This document shows positions 39,090 to 51,700 of a DNA stretch of 64,000 bases, one piece after another. How positions within the stretch are numbered: position 1 is the first letter of the stretch; each line of letters starts with the position of its first letter. Source of the DNA: Setaria digitata (lineage: Eukaryota; Nematoda; Chromadorea; Rhabditida; Setariidae); NCBI GenBank assembly GCA_003640385.1, contig RCAB01000074.1:1-64000 (forward strand), read 5' to 3'. The notes beneath the pieces are model-generated. The model searched no databases. It was not told the origin of the DNA and was given only the letters and a program-made list of their open reading frames with translations. Both the position numbers and the translations under genes were made by a program.

Positions 39090-39259
39090 GGCAGATAAGC
39101 TGTTGGAAGTAATCTGGGTTACAGATGATTTCAAACTTTACTAAAGGAATTGGGGAACAATTTGTAGGTTTTCNAGGCAGATAAGCTGTTGGAAGTAATT
39201 TGGGTTACAGATGATTTCAAACTTTACTAAAGGAATTGGGGAACAATTTGTAGGTTTTC
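39090..39259. repeat. 84-bp direct duplication around a single N
   Basis: Positions 39090-39173 and 39176-39259 are the same 84-base sequence with one difference (CTGGG versus TTGGG), and the only ambiguous base of the window, N at 39174, sits between them. It lies in the flank between aos-1 and midasin and affects no coding exon. Confidence 0.85.
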
Positions 39260-39527
39260 AATAGAATAGTCTCTTTTTTAGATCTTAAAAATGAAACATG
39301 TTCATATGAGGAATATGAGGAAGTATTTTATGCCATAATTGGATATGGTCTCGTCGCACAGATTTTATTGTATGGAGCTTAGACAAGTTAAATAAGTTAA
39401 ATGTTCTTTTTTATTCTTTTTTTTTTTCTATTTACATTGCGCACATGATTCTTATTTCCTTTAATTTCGTTTAAATCTATATCTCTTTGGATATACTGTT
39501 GTGAAATGCTGTGTATTTTGTTATTTT

Positions 39528-39533
39528 AATAAA
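39528..39533 (+). terminator. Candidate poly(A) signal downstream of aos-1
   Basis: AATAAA about 670 bases after the aos-1 stop. Up to 86 bases of that distance may be an assembly duplication, so the true 3' UTR may be shorter. Confidence 0.3.
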
Positions 39534-39743
39534 TTTGCTCAATTGAATCTTTCATTTTTATTTTATTATTGATTGCTTTTAACAATAAAAATTTGATACA
39601 TCAATATGATTATAGATAAGAATCAATACGGTCTAAATCCTGTGTCAAATAAAGGTTATTTAAAATTCAGAATAGAATTAGATTGTGAACTGTGAACCCA
39701 CGCGGATGTGATGTGGGTGGATAAGAATTCACTGTAAGCAAAA

Positions 39744-39761
39744 TGTTTTTTTGCTGTTTAG
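39744..39761 (+). promoter_or_regulatory. Possible trans-splice acceptor before midasin
   Basis: A T-rich tract ending TTTGCTGTTTAG sits 34 bases before the midasin ATG at 39796. In nematodes such an acceptor upstream of a first coding exon often receives a spliced leader. The 5' leader that follows contains an in-frame TGA three codons before the ATG. Confidence 0.4.
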
Positions 39762-39795
39762 AAGTGGCAGAAGTTCTGCATTCAAGTGAAGAAGG

Positions 39796-42700
39796 ATGAA
39801 GTTAAAAAAGACAAAAAGACGAAAGCGAAAATTCTCGCAGATTGGTGAAGCAGAGGCTGTGAAACCTGAAAAAATAATCAGAAGCAAAACGGAGAAGAAA
39901 GATGAATCTAATATTGATGATAGTTTTGTACCGGATATTTTGCCTACCAGAGAGATTTATCGTATTCAGCTGAAGATTGGTATCCAAAATCGTCTACTTA
40001 CGCTCTTACAAGTAAGTCCGAGAGCTACTGTCTCACGTGTAACAGAAACCTGTAAGAAATACTTGTGCGTCAGCAAAGTTGATTTTGAAAATTTGGAACT
40101 GTACTCTGGTATTTGAAAGGTGACACATATCATATTTCAGTTTTCCGACAGATTTTGATTTAGGAACTGATTGACTTATGTGAAGTAGTTAGTATATCAG
40201 ATTATGACATTGAGAGCTATCGATAATTTCGAAAATGCAATTAGTGGAAAGTAGCTTTCGTAGCAGTCGTCTTCTATACTTCTGCTTACGCCAAATGGTA
40301 ATGTCGGAGCAATATACTTCAGCTTATGAACGTGATTTATTTTTTCTCAAAACCTTTAAAACTTCTTAACTTCCATGCCGAGTCGAAATAATCGAATGAA
40401 TTGATTTCTTTTTGAAAAAGTTAATCTAAGTAAAACATCTGATTTCATTATTGGAACGTGCACAATTTAGGGTCCTATTGGTTGTGGCAAAACGTCAATG
40501 GTAAAAGAGGTTGCACGTAATATGAAATTGCCATGCCGGACTATACAAATTGGTGAACAAATTGATTCGAAAACTTTATTCGGGACATTTCACTGTTTGG
40601 ATGTACCTGGTGAATTTTGCTGGAAACATAGCACTTTCACAAAGGTAAAATTCCCTTCTAATGAACTTGTTTTCTTTTATCAATGTTTAATGAAGGATGG
40701 CAGAGTTGCGTGGATCTGATCTCATTTTATCATGCGCTAAGTTGAAAGTTGGTGGGGAAATTTTTTTCCGTGCAACTTCGAAATTACTTTCTTCCATATT
40801 TACTATGAATGCCAAAGCTTGTAGTAAATTAGCGAAGAAAAATCGAAATTGCGTTTGGATGTACACTTGAGTTATTCCGCAGCATAAAAGAAATAATAAT
40901 GTGATCTCAAGTATCTCATATTTCTCTTATCATGCACCATTTTCCCGCAGTATAAGAACTAGAGGATGCAATGCTACTGAGATAGTACAGTGAAAGTGTA
41001 AGTTGCCGAAAGTTTAAACGAAGGGAGGACTTTATGAACAACTGGCAACTTAACTTTCTTTTGTGAGAGAAAATAAGAAGAAAGCAGTACCAAGTATCAT
41101 TTTTCGTATACAGTTCGTACAACTACTTCGACACGAACAGTTGCTTAATAATTCATTTGGTAATGCTGACGATTAATCCTGCAATTAATTAATTTATGAG
41201 TGATGAGATCATAGAAAACTTTGTTCAAAAGAATTTTTCAGTACATTCTTGATAAAGGTATCATAGTTTTGGAAGATATCGATTGTGCTCCGGCTGATTT
41301 AATATCGCAGATTATCGAGTTATGTAATAATCGTGAAGTACGAATAATTTCTGGTGAAACAATACGAATGCACAGTGAAGCCTATGTTATTGCTACAATG
41401 AGGTATTTTTTGTTTCAAGTATAAGAAAAATTTGGTTGGTTATCCAGAAAATATGATGTAGCCGTAGCAGTTAAACAAATTTATAAGAATTTTATCCAAA
41501 TATATTTTAGGATCTTTTTCTTGGTAGACTTTTGGCTAAGATCCACTTAGAGTATCACTGCAAATAAAGAAAAAAAAATAGGTGGAGTGTCACTGGAAAA
41601 ATATCACTATCAATATCAATATCAAAAATCATAGCATCAATATCAAAAATAATATCACTGGAAAAAAAAATAATGGATTTTAGGTACACGAAACAAGAAA
41701 GAAATTTCCGATCAGCTGATATTGAATTATTGCTTACTTCCATACCATTCGTAATATCATTGCCGCTCTTTACGAATGAGGAACTTCATCGTGCTATTTG
41801 CATTTTGTACAAAAGAGTTGCACCGTTTGCTCGGAAACTTGTAACTCTGTTCGACGAACTTATCAACAGTTCAGCTAACCCAATAAATGGAAGGAAATTG
41901 GGAGCAGCGTAGGTTTATTTAGGAATTCTATTTTTGTTGAAGAAAGTTTAATGACCTACAGAAATGTTGCGTAATGTGTGGACTTTTTACAGAGATTTAC
42001 TAAAAGCTTGTGCACGTATTAACGATTTGAATGACCTTTCGGATATGATAGCTATTCTTCATGAACTAATCGATTGCTGGACGATTCACTGTCACCGACA
42101 GGAAGATGTTCTTGCACTATCGGAAATAATTGCGAACAGTTTGTCAGTAAATCATGAGCAACTACTAGTACAGTTAAACCTCCGATTACCGGATATTTCT
42201 GTAACGAGAACCGAGTTAATATGTGGCCGAGTGGTTCTACAGAGGAATCAGTTAGCAGCAGGAGGGGAAAGGTAGTCACTTCGGAACAACTCGCTATTTA
42301 AATTGAAATGAAACTAAATCTGAGAGTGAAATTGATAATAAAATTTGTAGAGAACTTCTTAAGGACCTTGAGTAATCTAGATTGAGTTTCAGCAAGGTAA
42401 CTCGCTTTGGTCTCACACGTGATGTGTGTCAGCTACTGGAGCGGATAGCAGTCTGTGTAAAGCGTATGGAACCAATACTACTTGTGGGTGAAACTGGAGT
42501 TGGTAAAACAGCCACCGTACAATTGCTCGCTGACCATGTTGGTAGTACTCTTCGAGTTGTAAATCTCAGCCAACATTCCGATTCATCCGATCTAATTGGC
42601 GGGTATATGCTTTAAATCGTGAAGTATTCCTTACCAACCGGCTTTTTTTCACTGAGGAATTTTTATTATTTTGTAGCTCCTTAATTTTTATTATTATGTT

Positions 42701-45700
42701 CATGGTAATGTTTCCTTTCATAAACCTTACGACTTTTTTGAACTTTTTGTTTATACACATTCTTAGTACTGAGCAGCTTATTTTTAATGACTTTTTTTTA
42801 ATTTTAGATATAAACCAGTGTCTATACCGTATTTGTTGAGACCGATGAAAAAGGAATACGATGAATTGTTTGCTGCAACATTTGATCTGAAAAAAAACGA
42901 GAAATTTTTGCGTCATTTGGAGGTAATTTTTCCCAAAGCTTTTCTCATACGTTTTAGAAGATTTTAATCCGAAAACATATACAGATAATTAGAAATTAAT
43001 TAGCATAACATGGTTTTGAAATATTAGAGATAAATTCGGAAAAATAACGGGTATTATTTATAGATGTGTTTATCGAATGGAAGGTATGGCGACTATGCTA
43101 AATTAATCGCAGAAACGGCACGTCGTACAGTGAAATTATCATCAGAGCATAAATTCGCCCAACGCTGGGCGAACTTATTTGTTCGGGCAGAACGTTGTTC
43201 AGAATCATTAAAGGCTTCAGCCGTTTCCTTCGCTTATGTTCGTGGAGCAGTTGCTGAAGCAAGTTTCTAAGAATCCCGTTTCTTTTTTTTTTTTTTTTTT
43301 TTTTAATATTATTGCACTATTGTTGTATCCTCAAACATGAATTATACCTTATTTCATTTTCCGTCATCTATTATCAGATTCGTTTTTGTTGTTTTAGGCT
43401 GCTGAACGAGGTGAATGGCTCCTAGTTGATGAAATTAATTTAGCCACACCAGAATGTCTAGATTCTATAGTGCATTTAATAGAGAATCCAGAGAGCAGAC
43501 ATCCAGATTTCCGTTTGTTCGCTTGTATGAATCCTGCCAATGATATTGGAAAACGAAATATCCCGGCTGGAATACGGTGAAGAATTTTCAAGAATTTAAA
43601 TGCTTAAATTTACTTCAGAATTCTGAGCACAGTTAAGTTACATTTTTATAGAAGCCGTTTTACCGAAATCTTTGTACGTGAAACCACAGAAATTGAGGAG
43701 CTGTATATTGTTGCACGTGCGTACCTTCCTTCATTCGATATTTCAAAAATATCTGCTGTGCTGGAACTTTATCAAACATTGCGCGCTACCTTCCCTGGAA
43801 AATATAGGTTTGTTCTAAGACACATGCATGCTTCTGCATATATCTGATGGTCTTTGCATATTCTAGCTGCAAATAGTACAGATGTGTTGTACCTTTCTGC
43901 TGAGGGGAATTAATATTTTAGTGTCAGTTTTTTCAGCTTACGTACTTTGTCTCGTGCTTTGGCATTCACCAGAGAAAATATTTTTGGTAATGAAGCACGT
44001 AGCTTATATGAAGCAATATCTATGTCCTTCATGAGCGATTTGGATGCCGAAGCTCAAATTATGGTTGAAAAGCTTATTCAAAATAAAATGAGCAAAATCC
44101 CATTGGGTAAACTAAAGACGAAATTTACCAGCAATCGCATGTATGTATCATTACCATATTTTGCTATCTGAATGGTTTTAAAAAATCTATTAGCTCTAAT
44201 TAATACGGGACATTTCTAAGTAAGAAGAAAGCCCAGAGAATTTTTCTTCAGTGTTAAATTGTAAAATTTTGAAAACAAGAGTTATTGGTAGATATTTAGA
44301 ATAACAGTAGCCTCTGAAAATGTCTTAAAAATTTGGGCCTGAATCATCTTTACATTGAACCATTGGTGTTGATTCAAGTTTACTGTATTTACGGATGATT
44401 TTTTTTCTTCTTTTTCTAGTCTATGTCATTGATTTTGCAGCGAAATTGAAGGATACTGGATCGAAAAAGGAAGTGCTGAACCACAGGATGATCCCAGTTA
44501 TGTTTGTACATCATCAGTTCGAAAAAATTTATCTCAGCTTGCTCGTGTTGTTTGTAGCGGTAAATTTCCGGTGTTACTAGAAGGTGAAACATCATGTGGA
44601 AAAACAGCTATGGTGATTCTTTGCTTCCAATTAAATTAGTTCTGGGTAATCCTGTGGATTACAATTTCAAGCATTTCTGATCAGAAACTCGAGTGGTAAA
44701 GCAATTTTTTCATGTTTGCAATGTTTTCTTGATTGTGATATTTCCAAGTTGGGTGTTGATTTGAATTTTATACTCTGGTTTTATTGCATACTTGGTTTAA
44801 TGTAGTAATCTCAAACTCAAGCACAAGTTTTATGGATTTTCTGAGTCAAGAGTTAATTTCAAAGATTATTCAGGTAATGCATCTGGCAAAGATAACTGGA
44901 AATACAATTATTCGGATTAATAATCATGAACATACCGATCTTCAAGAATACATAGGATCCTATGTGCCAGACGGTGATGGTCGTTTCGTATTCACAGAAG
45001 GTCCATTAGTAAAAGCTGCTCGTAATGGACACTGGATAATTCTTGATGAATTGAACCTTGCACCAACTGATGTCATTGAAGCTCTAAATAGGGCACGTTT
45101 TTCGAAGATTTTTGAAACCAGCAATATTAGTGAATGCTATGTAATTTTGAAAAATTATCATTTTTTCATAGATTACAAATTACAACTGGTTTTCAGCTTT
45201 TTCTTTCCATTTATTACTCAGTTCTCCTGAATTATGAGTTTTGAGTTTGGCATGTCTCTCCTCAGCTTTTTTCAATATTCAAGTACTGATGAATTAAGTT
45301 CACTGACAGAATCCTTCCTTTATTTAAGTGTAAATTTGTCTTATATTATTAATGTTAATTTTAGTTGCTGGATGACAACCGTGAATTATTCGTGTCTGAA
45401 ACTAATACAGTCGTAAAAGCCCACCCTCAGTTCCGCCTATTTGCTACACAAAATCCAGTCCACACTTACGCTGGCCGTAAACGTCTCTCACGTGCACTGC
45501 TCAATCGTTTTGTTGTTCTCCAATTTAGTCAACTACCATACGATGAACTAGCTGAAATGGTCATCATCAGGTACAAATTTTCAAAGTTTCACTAATTTTC
45601 AAAATTTGTCTTAAATTTTGTTAATGTTCAATATTGACATCAAATTGCACTTTCCAGTAAGATATTTATCAGCAGCTTCGATTCATTTCTAGTCTATCGA

Positions 45701-48700
45701 ATAATAACTCTCATGGAAGAGTTTCATGATGCCATTTGTTCAACTTTTTTTTTCATCTTATGATTCGCTGTTAACAGTGAGTTAGCTATTCTGGCTTAGG
45801 TGGCCTACGGTTTAGCATACATCATCCACCTGAAGATATGCTTCCCAGTTAGTTCAACGCTGTGCAACCTTTTCTAGCATTCCAATATATTCGATGAATC
45901 ATTCCAAACATTTAATGAATAAATTCTTTTAGTTGTAATATAGCGCCTTCAGCGGCACGAGCAATGGTTTCGGTATTCTGTGATTTACGTGCTCAGCGTA
46001 GCGCAGTTGGTGTTTTTTGTGCTAGTGATGGACTGATAACGCTTCGAGATTTATTCAGATGGGGGCGTCGACTTGCAGGTTCTGATCATAATGACTGGCG
46101 TCAGTGTTTGGCTGAACATGGTAAGTTTTTTTCTTCCAGATTTATTTTGCCGAGATAAGAATTGTCAGTTCCTTTGTTATGTTTTAACAATATGTAACTT
46201 TTGGCCGGAGACGGGAACTATCTTTAAGAGTCCAGTATTTTTTTCGTGTCACTGGAGGGTTTCATTGAATTCTTAATCACTTGAAAGCCAGTTTTATTCA
46301 TCAAGTAATGGTTGAAATTTCCAACGTGTGAATTATTAAGACATGATCTTGTGTACGTTTACTCCATTCTTTTCATTTACCTGAAATTCATTCCTCAAAT
46401 TCCAGGTTTTTTCTTACTCGCATCACGGTGCCGGAGTCCAGTCGATGTTGAGTGTGTAAAGAAAATATTGGAAACAAAATTGAAGCATAAAATAAATATC
46501 GATCGTTTGTTTGCCAGTGACTCCAACTATTTACCGCTTGAATTTCGTACTTGCAAAGCTGTGAAGAATATTGTTTTAACTGATACCATTCGACGAATGC
46601 TTGTTTTGGTTTCTCAAAGCTGGCATTTTGATGAGCCAGTCTTAATTATTGGTGAAACAGGTTGTGGTAAAACAACAATTGCACAAATGCTTGCAAAGGT
46701 TTTCTTTTTTTTTATAAGAAAGGGAAGAAAAATATTGGAGCATTTTCATCAGTTAAGCGTTACCTCCGTTCTTGATTTGTGTTCAGAAGGTCAAGAAAAA
46801 AATCTAATTTTGCAATCGAAGTATATAAAAAAAAAACTTTTTTGACATTATCAAATTTATTAACGACCGTTGTGAGTACGACTTGCTAAGGGTGTTGCAG
46901 GAAAAATTGTTGGCTTTGAATTGTCATGAGAGAACAGAAGCTGCCGATTTTCTCGGTTCATTACGTCCGGTTGGCAAGGGCATATTTCGATGGATAGACG
47001 GCGTAATTGTGCAGGCAATGAAAAGAGGTCTACCATTATTAATTGATGAAATATCATTAGCATCTGATTCGGTTCGTTGTATTTTCTTTTCTTTTTCTTT
47101 TTTTTCTTTTTTTTTTTTTTTTTTTTATTATTACATTTGATTTACTTGTTAAGATTGAATGGAACTGTTCAAATAACTTTTTGTGGTCAGGTACTAGAAC
47201 GACTGAATCCATTGCTGGAACCTTCTCGTTCACTTTTTCTTAATGATGGCGGCGTGTCAAATGGAGAAGTACAAGCAAAAAGTGGCTTCAACATTATCGC
47301 AACCATGAACCCCGGCGGAGATTATGGCAAAAAAGAAGTAAATTCTACTTCGATTTCATGCTAAAGTTCAAAATTCGAAGGGAAAAAGAGAACTTTCTAA
47401 AAGTCTAAAAGCAATCAAGGTTTAGGTATTTCACTGCCAGAAAGAAATTTCGTTATATTAACTTATTAAATAGTTTTAATATATCGTAAAACGAACAGCA
47501 CGGGTTAGAAAATTTAAGAAACGATTGTTCGCTCTTCTCATACTTTCTCATAGTCTTCTCATAGTGTTTGATTCTAGCTCTCGAAAGCTCTAAGGAATCG
47601 ATTCACAGAAATTTGGTGTCCGTCAGCTGTGTCCAGTGATGATTTAATTGCTATTGTGGATCAACTTCTTAGTGCATCACCGTTCCTAGGTGAAGGTAAA
47701 TTGCGGTTAGCAATTACCAAATGTGTTGTGCATTTTGTGCTATGGTTTGATGCCGAATTTTCTCTTATTTTGAGGTTTGTTATTATGCTTTTTAGTCAGT
47801 TAGATTATTGGATTAGAGTGTCAGTCACATGAGTTTTAATATTAACGGAAACAACTTACCGCCAGAAGCAAACGTAAGTAAAAAATTTAATGTGACTCTT
47901 AATAAGTTTTCTTTATGTTTGCTTATGATAGAAATAGATGGTTTTTTAATACGTCAAGCCGATTTTCTTTCAGGAATTTTTTCAATTGGTTTCTCAAATT
48001 GAATTTTTTGTTCTATGAACAAAAACTCATAGTAAATTACAGGAGTACAATAACAGTCCGTGATATAGTAGCGGTTGCTCAACTTATTACTGCCACAATA
48101 CCACGATCTGATTCACCATCCGCTTCAATTTATCATGCCTTTTCGGCATCTCTGTTTGATGCTTTTGGTACTCTGTCGACACGTGTTAGTTTAGATAGTG
48201 ACATTTTGAAGAAAAAGGCTACTGATGAGGTAACTTTCTTGGAAATTTCTACTGTAAATGAATTTTTGTTTTCTATTTTACAAAAAATTATCCATGCTTG
48301 GTTAGCGGAAATTGCAATCACCTGATAAGCTCTTCACTACTTGGAATTCTGAATTATTGTTATTTTATTTATTTATTTACTTTTTTTTTTGAGAATTATT
48401 TTGAATGTAAATTTCCATCTTGATTTTATCCCAGTGAAATTAAGTTCGCTTGATATCCATTCGGAACTTATTTCTAGTTACCGTATATTTGTAGTTGTCC
48501 CGAATTATGAAACGTGAACTGGATAGTATCTGCGCTGTCGTACCTTTTTCATTATCACCTGTATTACGTTTCGATGATATAGGATCTCACAGTCTTATCG
48601 CTGGAGATTTTCATATTCCTTTTGGGCCTGCCAAACGATTTATACCAAAAGGTTTTACACTTGATGCACCGACATGTAAACAAAATATTTTCAGGTAATT

Positions 48701-51700
48701 AACACTTTAGTCTTTAAATTCTGAAGGTTTATAAAATGTTCACGGCAGATGCTGAATCGTTAAAACCGCCGCAATGCATAAGATGTAAAAGCAATCGTCC
48801 ACTTTTTTTCTGTCTCTTAGTTTACTCAAATTTAATACTTCATATTTTGCGGAGTGCTAAGACTGTTTCTCCTTGTTTTCTGTCAAATTGAATAAATTCT
48901 TTGTTCATTATGTATCGTGAGGAAATGGAAATTCTTTTTTTTTTTTTTTTTTTTTTTTTTTTGCAAAATTAAAGGGATGATTCAAGAAAAAAGAATAAAA
49001 ACAAAAAATCTCGAGATCAGTGCATTTATATGTTATGTGAAAATATTTCAAAATACTGTTTAATATTCAGTGTTTTATAATAGTATGATTATAGGCTAGC
49101 ACGAGGACTTGCTATTAATAAACCAATACTTCTTGAAGGTCCTCCAGGTTGTGGTAAATCGAGCACTGTTGTTGCTTTAGCTGCTATAACTGGACATCCA
49201 TTAACTAGATTAAATTTATCGGAACAGACGGTAATTTCTCACTGTATTTCTTTTCATTTTTTTGAGGTTAAATTAACATTAAAAAAAGTTGCTAGTTTAA
49301 GATTATTATAATCTTTTATTCAGGAGTTTGAAAATTCTAATTTCGAATATTTAAAAATGATTCCAGGATTTGGCGGATCTTTTTGGCTGTGATGTACCGG
49401 TCTTTTCATCAGATGATGCACCATCTTTTACGTGGAGAGATGGACCTATTTTACATGCTATCAAAACAGGCCAGTGGGTTCTCCTGGATGAGGTGCGAAG
49501 ATTTTATTTTTTATATTTTTTTTTACTTGGCTTGCAAGTATATGCTAATATTTCTAATGCAAATTAAGATAGGTTTTCATGTAGGAAATATAGATGATTC
49601 ATAGAGAAAATGGACGCATAGTTTAAATTATGGATGTTACGGCAGTGGTATCTGGTTATTATGATAAATGTTTTGATGCTAAGATAAATAGAAGAAGTAG
49701 TGCGTTGTTTGGATAATAAATTATTAAATTAAATTGAAATTTTAAATAGTAAACAATACATGGACTTTAAGGTAAATCGAATGATTTGAAAATTGGATTT
49801 TAATTTTAAATTGTTCATTTAAGATGAATTTGGCATCTCAAAGTGTTTTGGAGGGCTTGAATGCATGTTTCGATCATCGTCACCAACTTTTCATACCGGA
49901 ATTAAATCGAACCTTCGATATTGATATGAATGGAACCAAAACGCGATTCTTTGCATGTCAGAATCCATGTGCTCAGGGTGGTAATCGACGGAAACTACCG
50001 AAATCATTTATAAATCGTTTCACATCTGTATGCTTTAATCCATATTCTGGCAAAGGAATTTCATTTTATCGTATTTCGGAATATGAAATTTATCTATGCC
50101 CTAAGATTATTAGATGAAATGATAACAATATTCCATTGCTTTAATCATGTATGGCAACCGTGGTTACCTGATCCATTTCATTCATTCATTTCTCAGGATT
50201 AGAGTTTATTGGTAATGTCGATATAAAGCAGAAATGCTTTGCAGATGTATGTAACCGAAATGAACGCATCAGATTTTTTCGCAGTTATAAAAAATTCTTT
50301 TGGATCTGTATTGGACGATGATGTTATCCAACGTATGGTTGATGTCACCAATGCATTAACAAGTTTTATGATGGAGGATGGGCAGTTTCTAACAAAAGGA
50401 TCACAATTTGAATTTAATTTACGTGATTTGTTGAGATGGGCACAATTAACGGCTGACGTAAGCTAAATTTTTTTTTTCGATTTTTCTAGACTGAAGTTAT
50501 CCTTTTCGGATTCCAGACCAATCGAGTCAGAACTTGTCGTAATGGAATGAAACTGAGCCATGGACAAAAACCCCTTTCAAAATACATTGAGTGAATTCTT
50601 CAACTTTTACAACTTTTTCGTACCAACAAGTAAAGCGGCTATGTTAGAGTGAAGGAAGAAGACTGGATTCATTCCTTGTTACTTTAATTGTCAGAACTTC
50701 AAGCACTAGACGTGACAGTTATTAAATTCCATTATTTTGTGTTTGCAGGGTAACGGCGATGTTGCATATGCTTTTAATATATTATATGTTTGGCGATTAC
50801 GTAGTGCTGATGATCGACAAAAGGTAACCATGGCATTCCCAGTTCTTTCTTTAAGTCATTTAAATTGAAAGTTGAAATTATAATAAAAAAAATGACGTAT
50901 ATGACGCTCCCTCGACAATTTCCTAGTTCCTAAGATCTGGATTTCGCAAAGCGTTTCAGATGCGTAGTTTGTTCCGTAAATGCTTCAAGTTTGAATGTAC
51001 TGAAACCATAGCATCACTTTCACTGATGGATTCATATGTTCGAATTGGAAAAGTAGAACTAGAACGATGCGGCACATTTTGTGGACAAAAAAATGTGTAA
51101 GTTTCTTTTTGTGTCATTCCTATAAAGTTTGAAATGGATGAAATTGTGAAATTATTTGGAAATAAATTGAATTGCACTGATTAGTCTAAGACTAGATTTG
51201 CACGAAATAACTGAATTGCAGTTGAACTGATTCTTCGAAGTTGCTGGTTCTATTACCGAAAAAATGAATAAAAGATTTTAGTTGTATTGCTGGAACATAT
51301 TTATTGATTGTTGTTTAGGAAATTATTGTCATCTCAAATGAAGTTGCTGGATAAACTTGCCGCTTGCGTGAAAATGAACTGGCTTACACTAATTGTCGGC
51401 AAGTCTGGTTCTGGCAAGTCGACAACTGTCAGCATTCTGGCCTCTTTACTTGGGAAGGAGCTTCACACAATACATTTAACATCAGAGTCTGATTCACTGG
51501 AACTTCTCGGATCATTTGAACAGGTTTGCGGACAATATTGATTATTGATTTTCCCCATTTGGTATTCTATTTTTCGATAATTTCTATTGGGATTCATTTC
51601 TGTTGACATACTCAAATTCTATTGTTATTTAGTTTTAATGTGCTTTTTAATTAGTTCGATATAATTTTAAAGAATTATACACGATTTTAATTTAATCTCC

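Noticed and set aside
39090..39259. Biological tandem duplication
   Set aside because: The N between the copies makes an assembly join the simpler explanation.
41221..41424. Separate small gene
   Set aside because: It is the midasin AAA1 Walker B exon read through its donor site.
42566..42916. Minus-strand frame of 116 codons
   Set aside because: Antisense shadow of midasin AAA2 exons and an intron.
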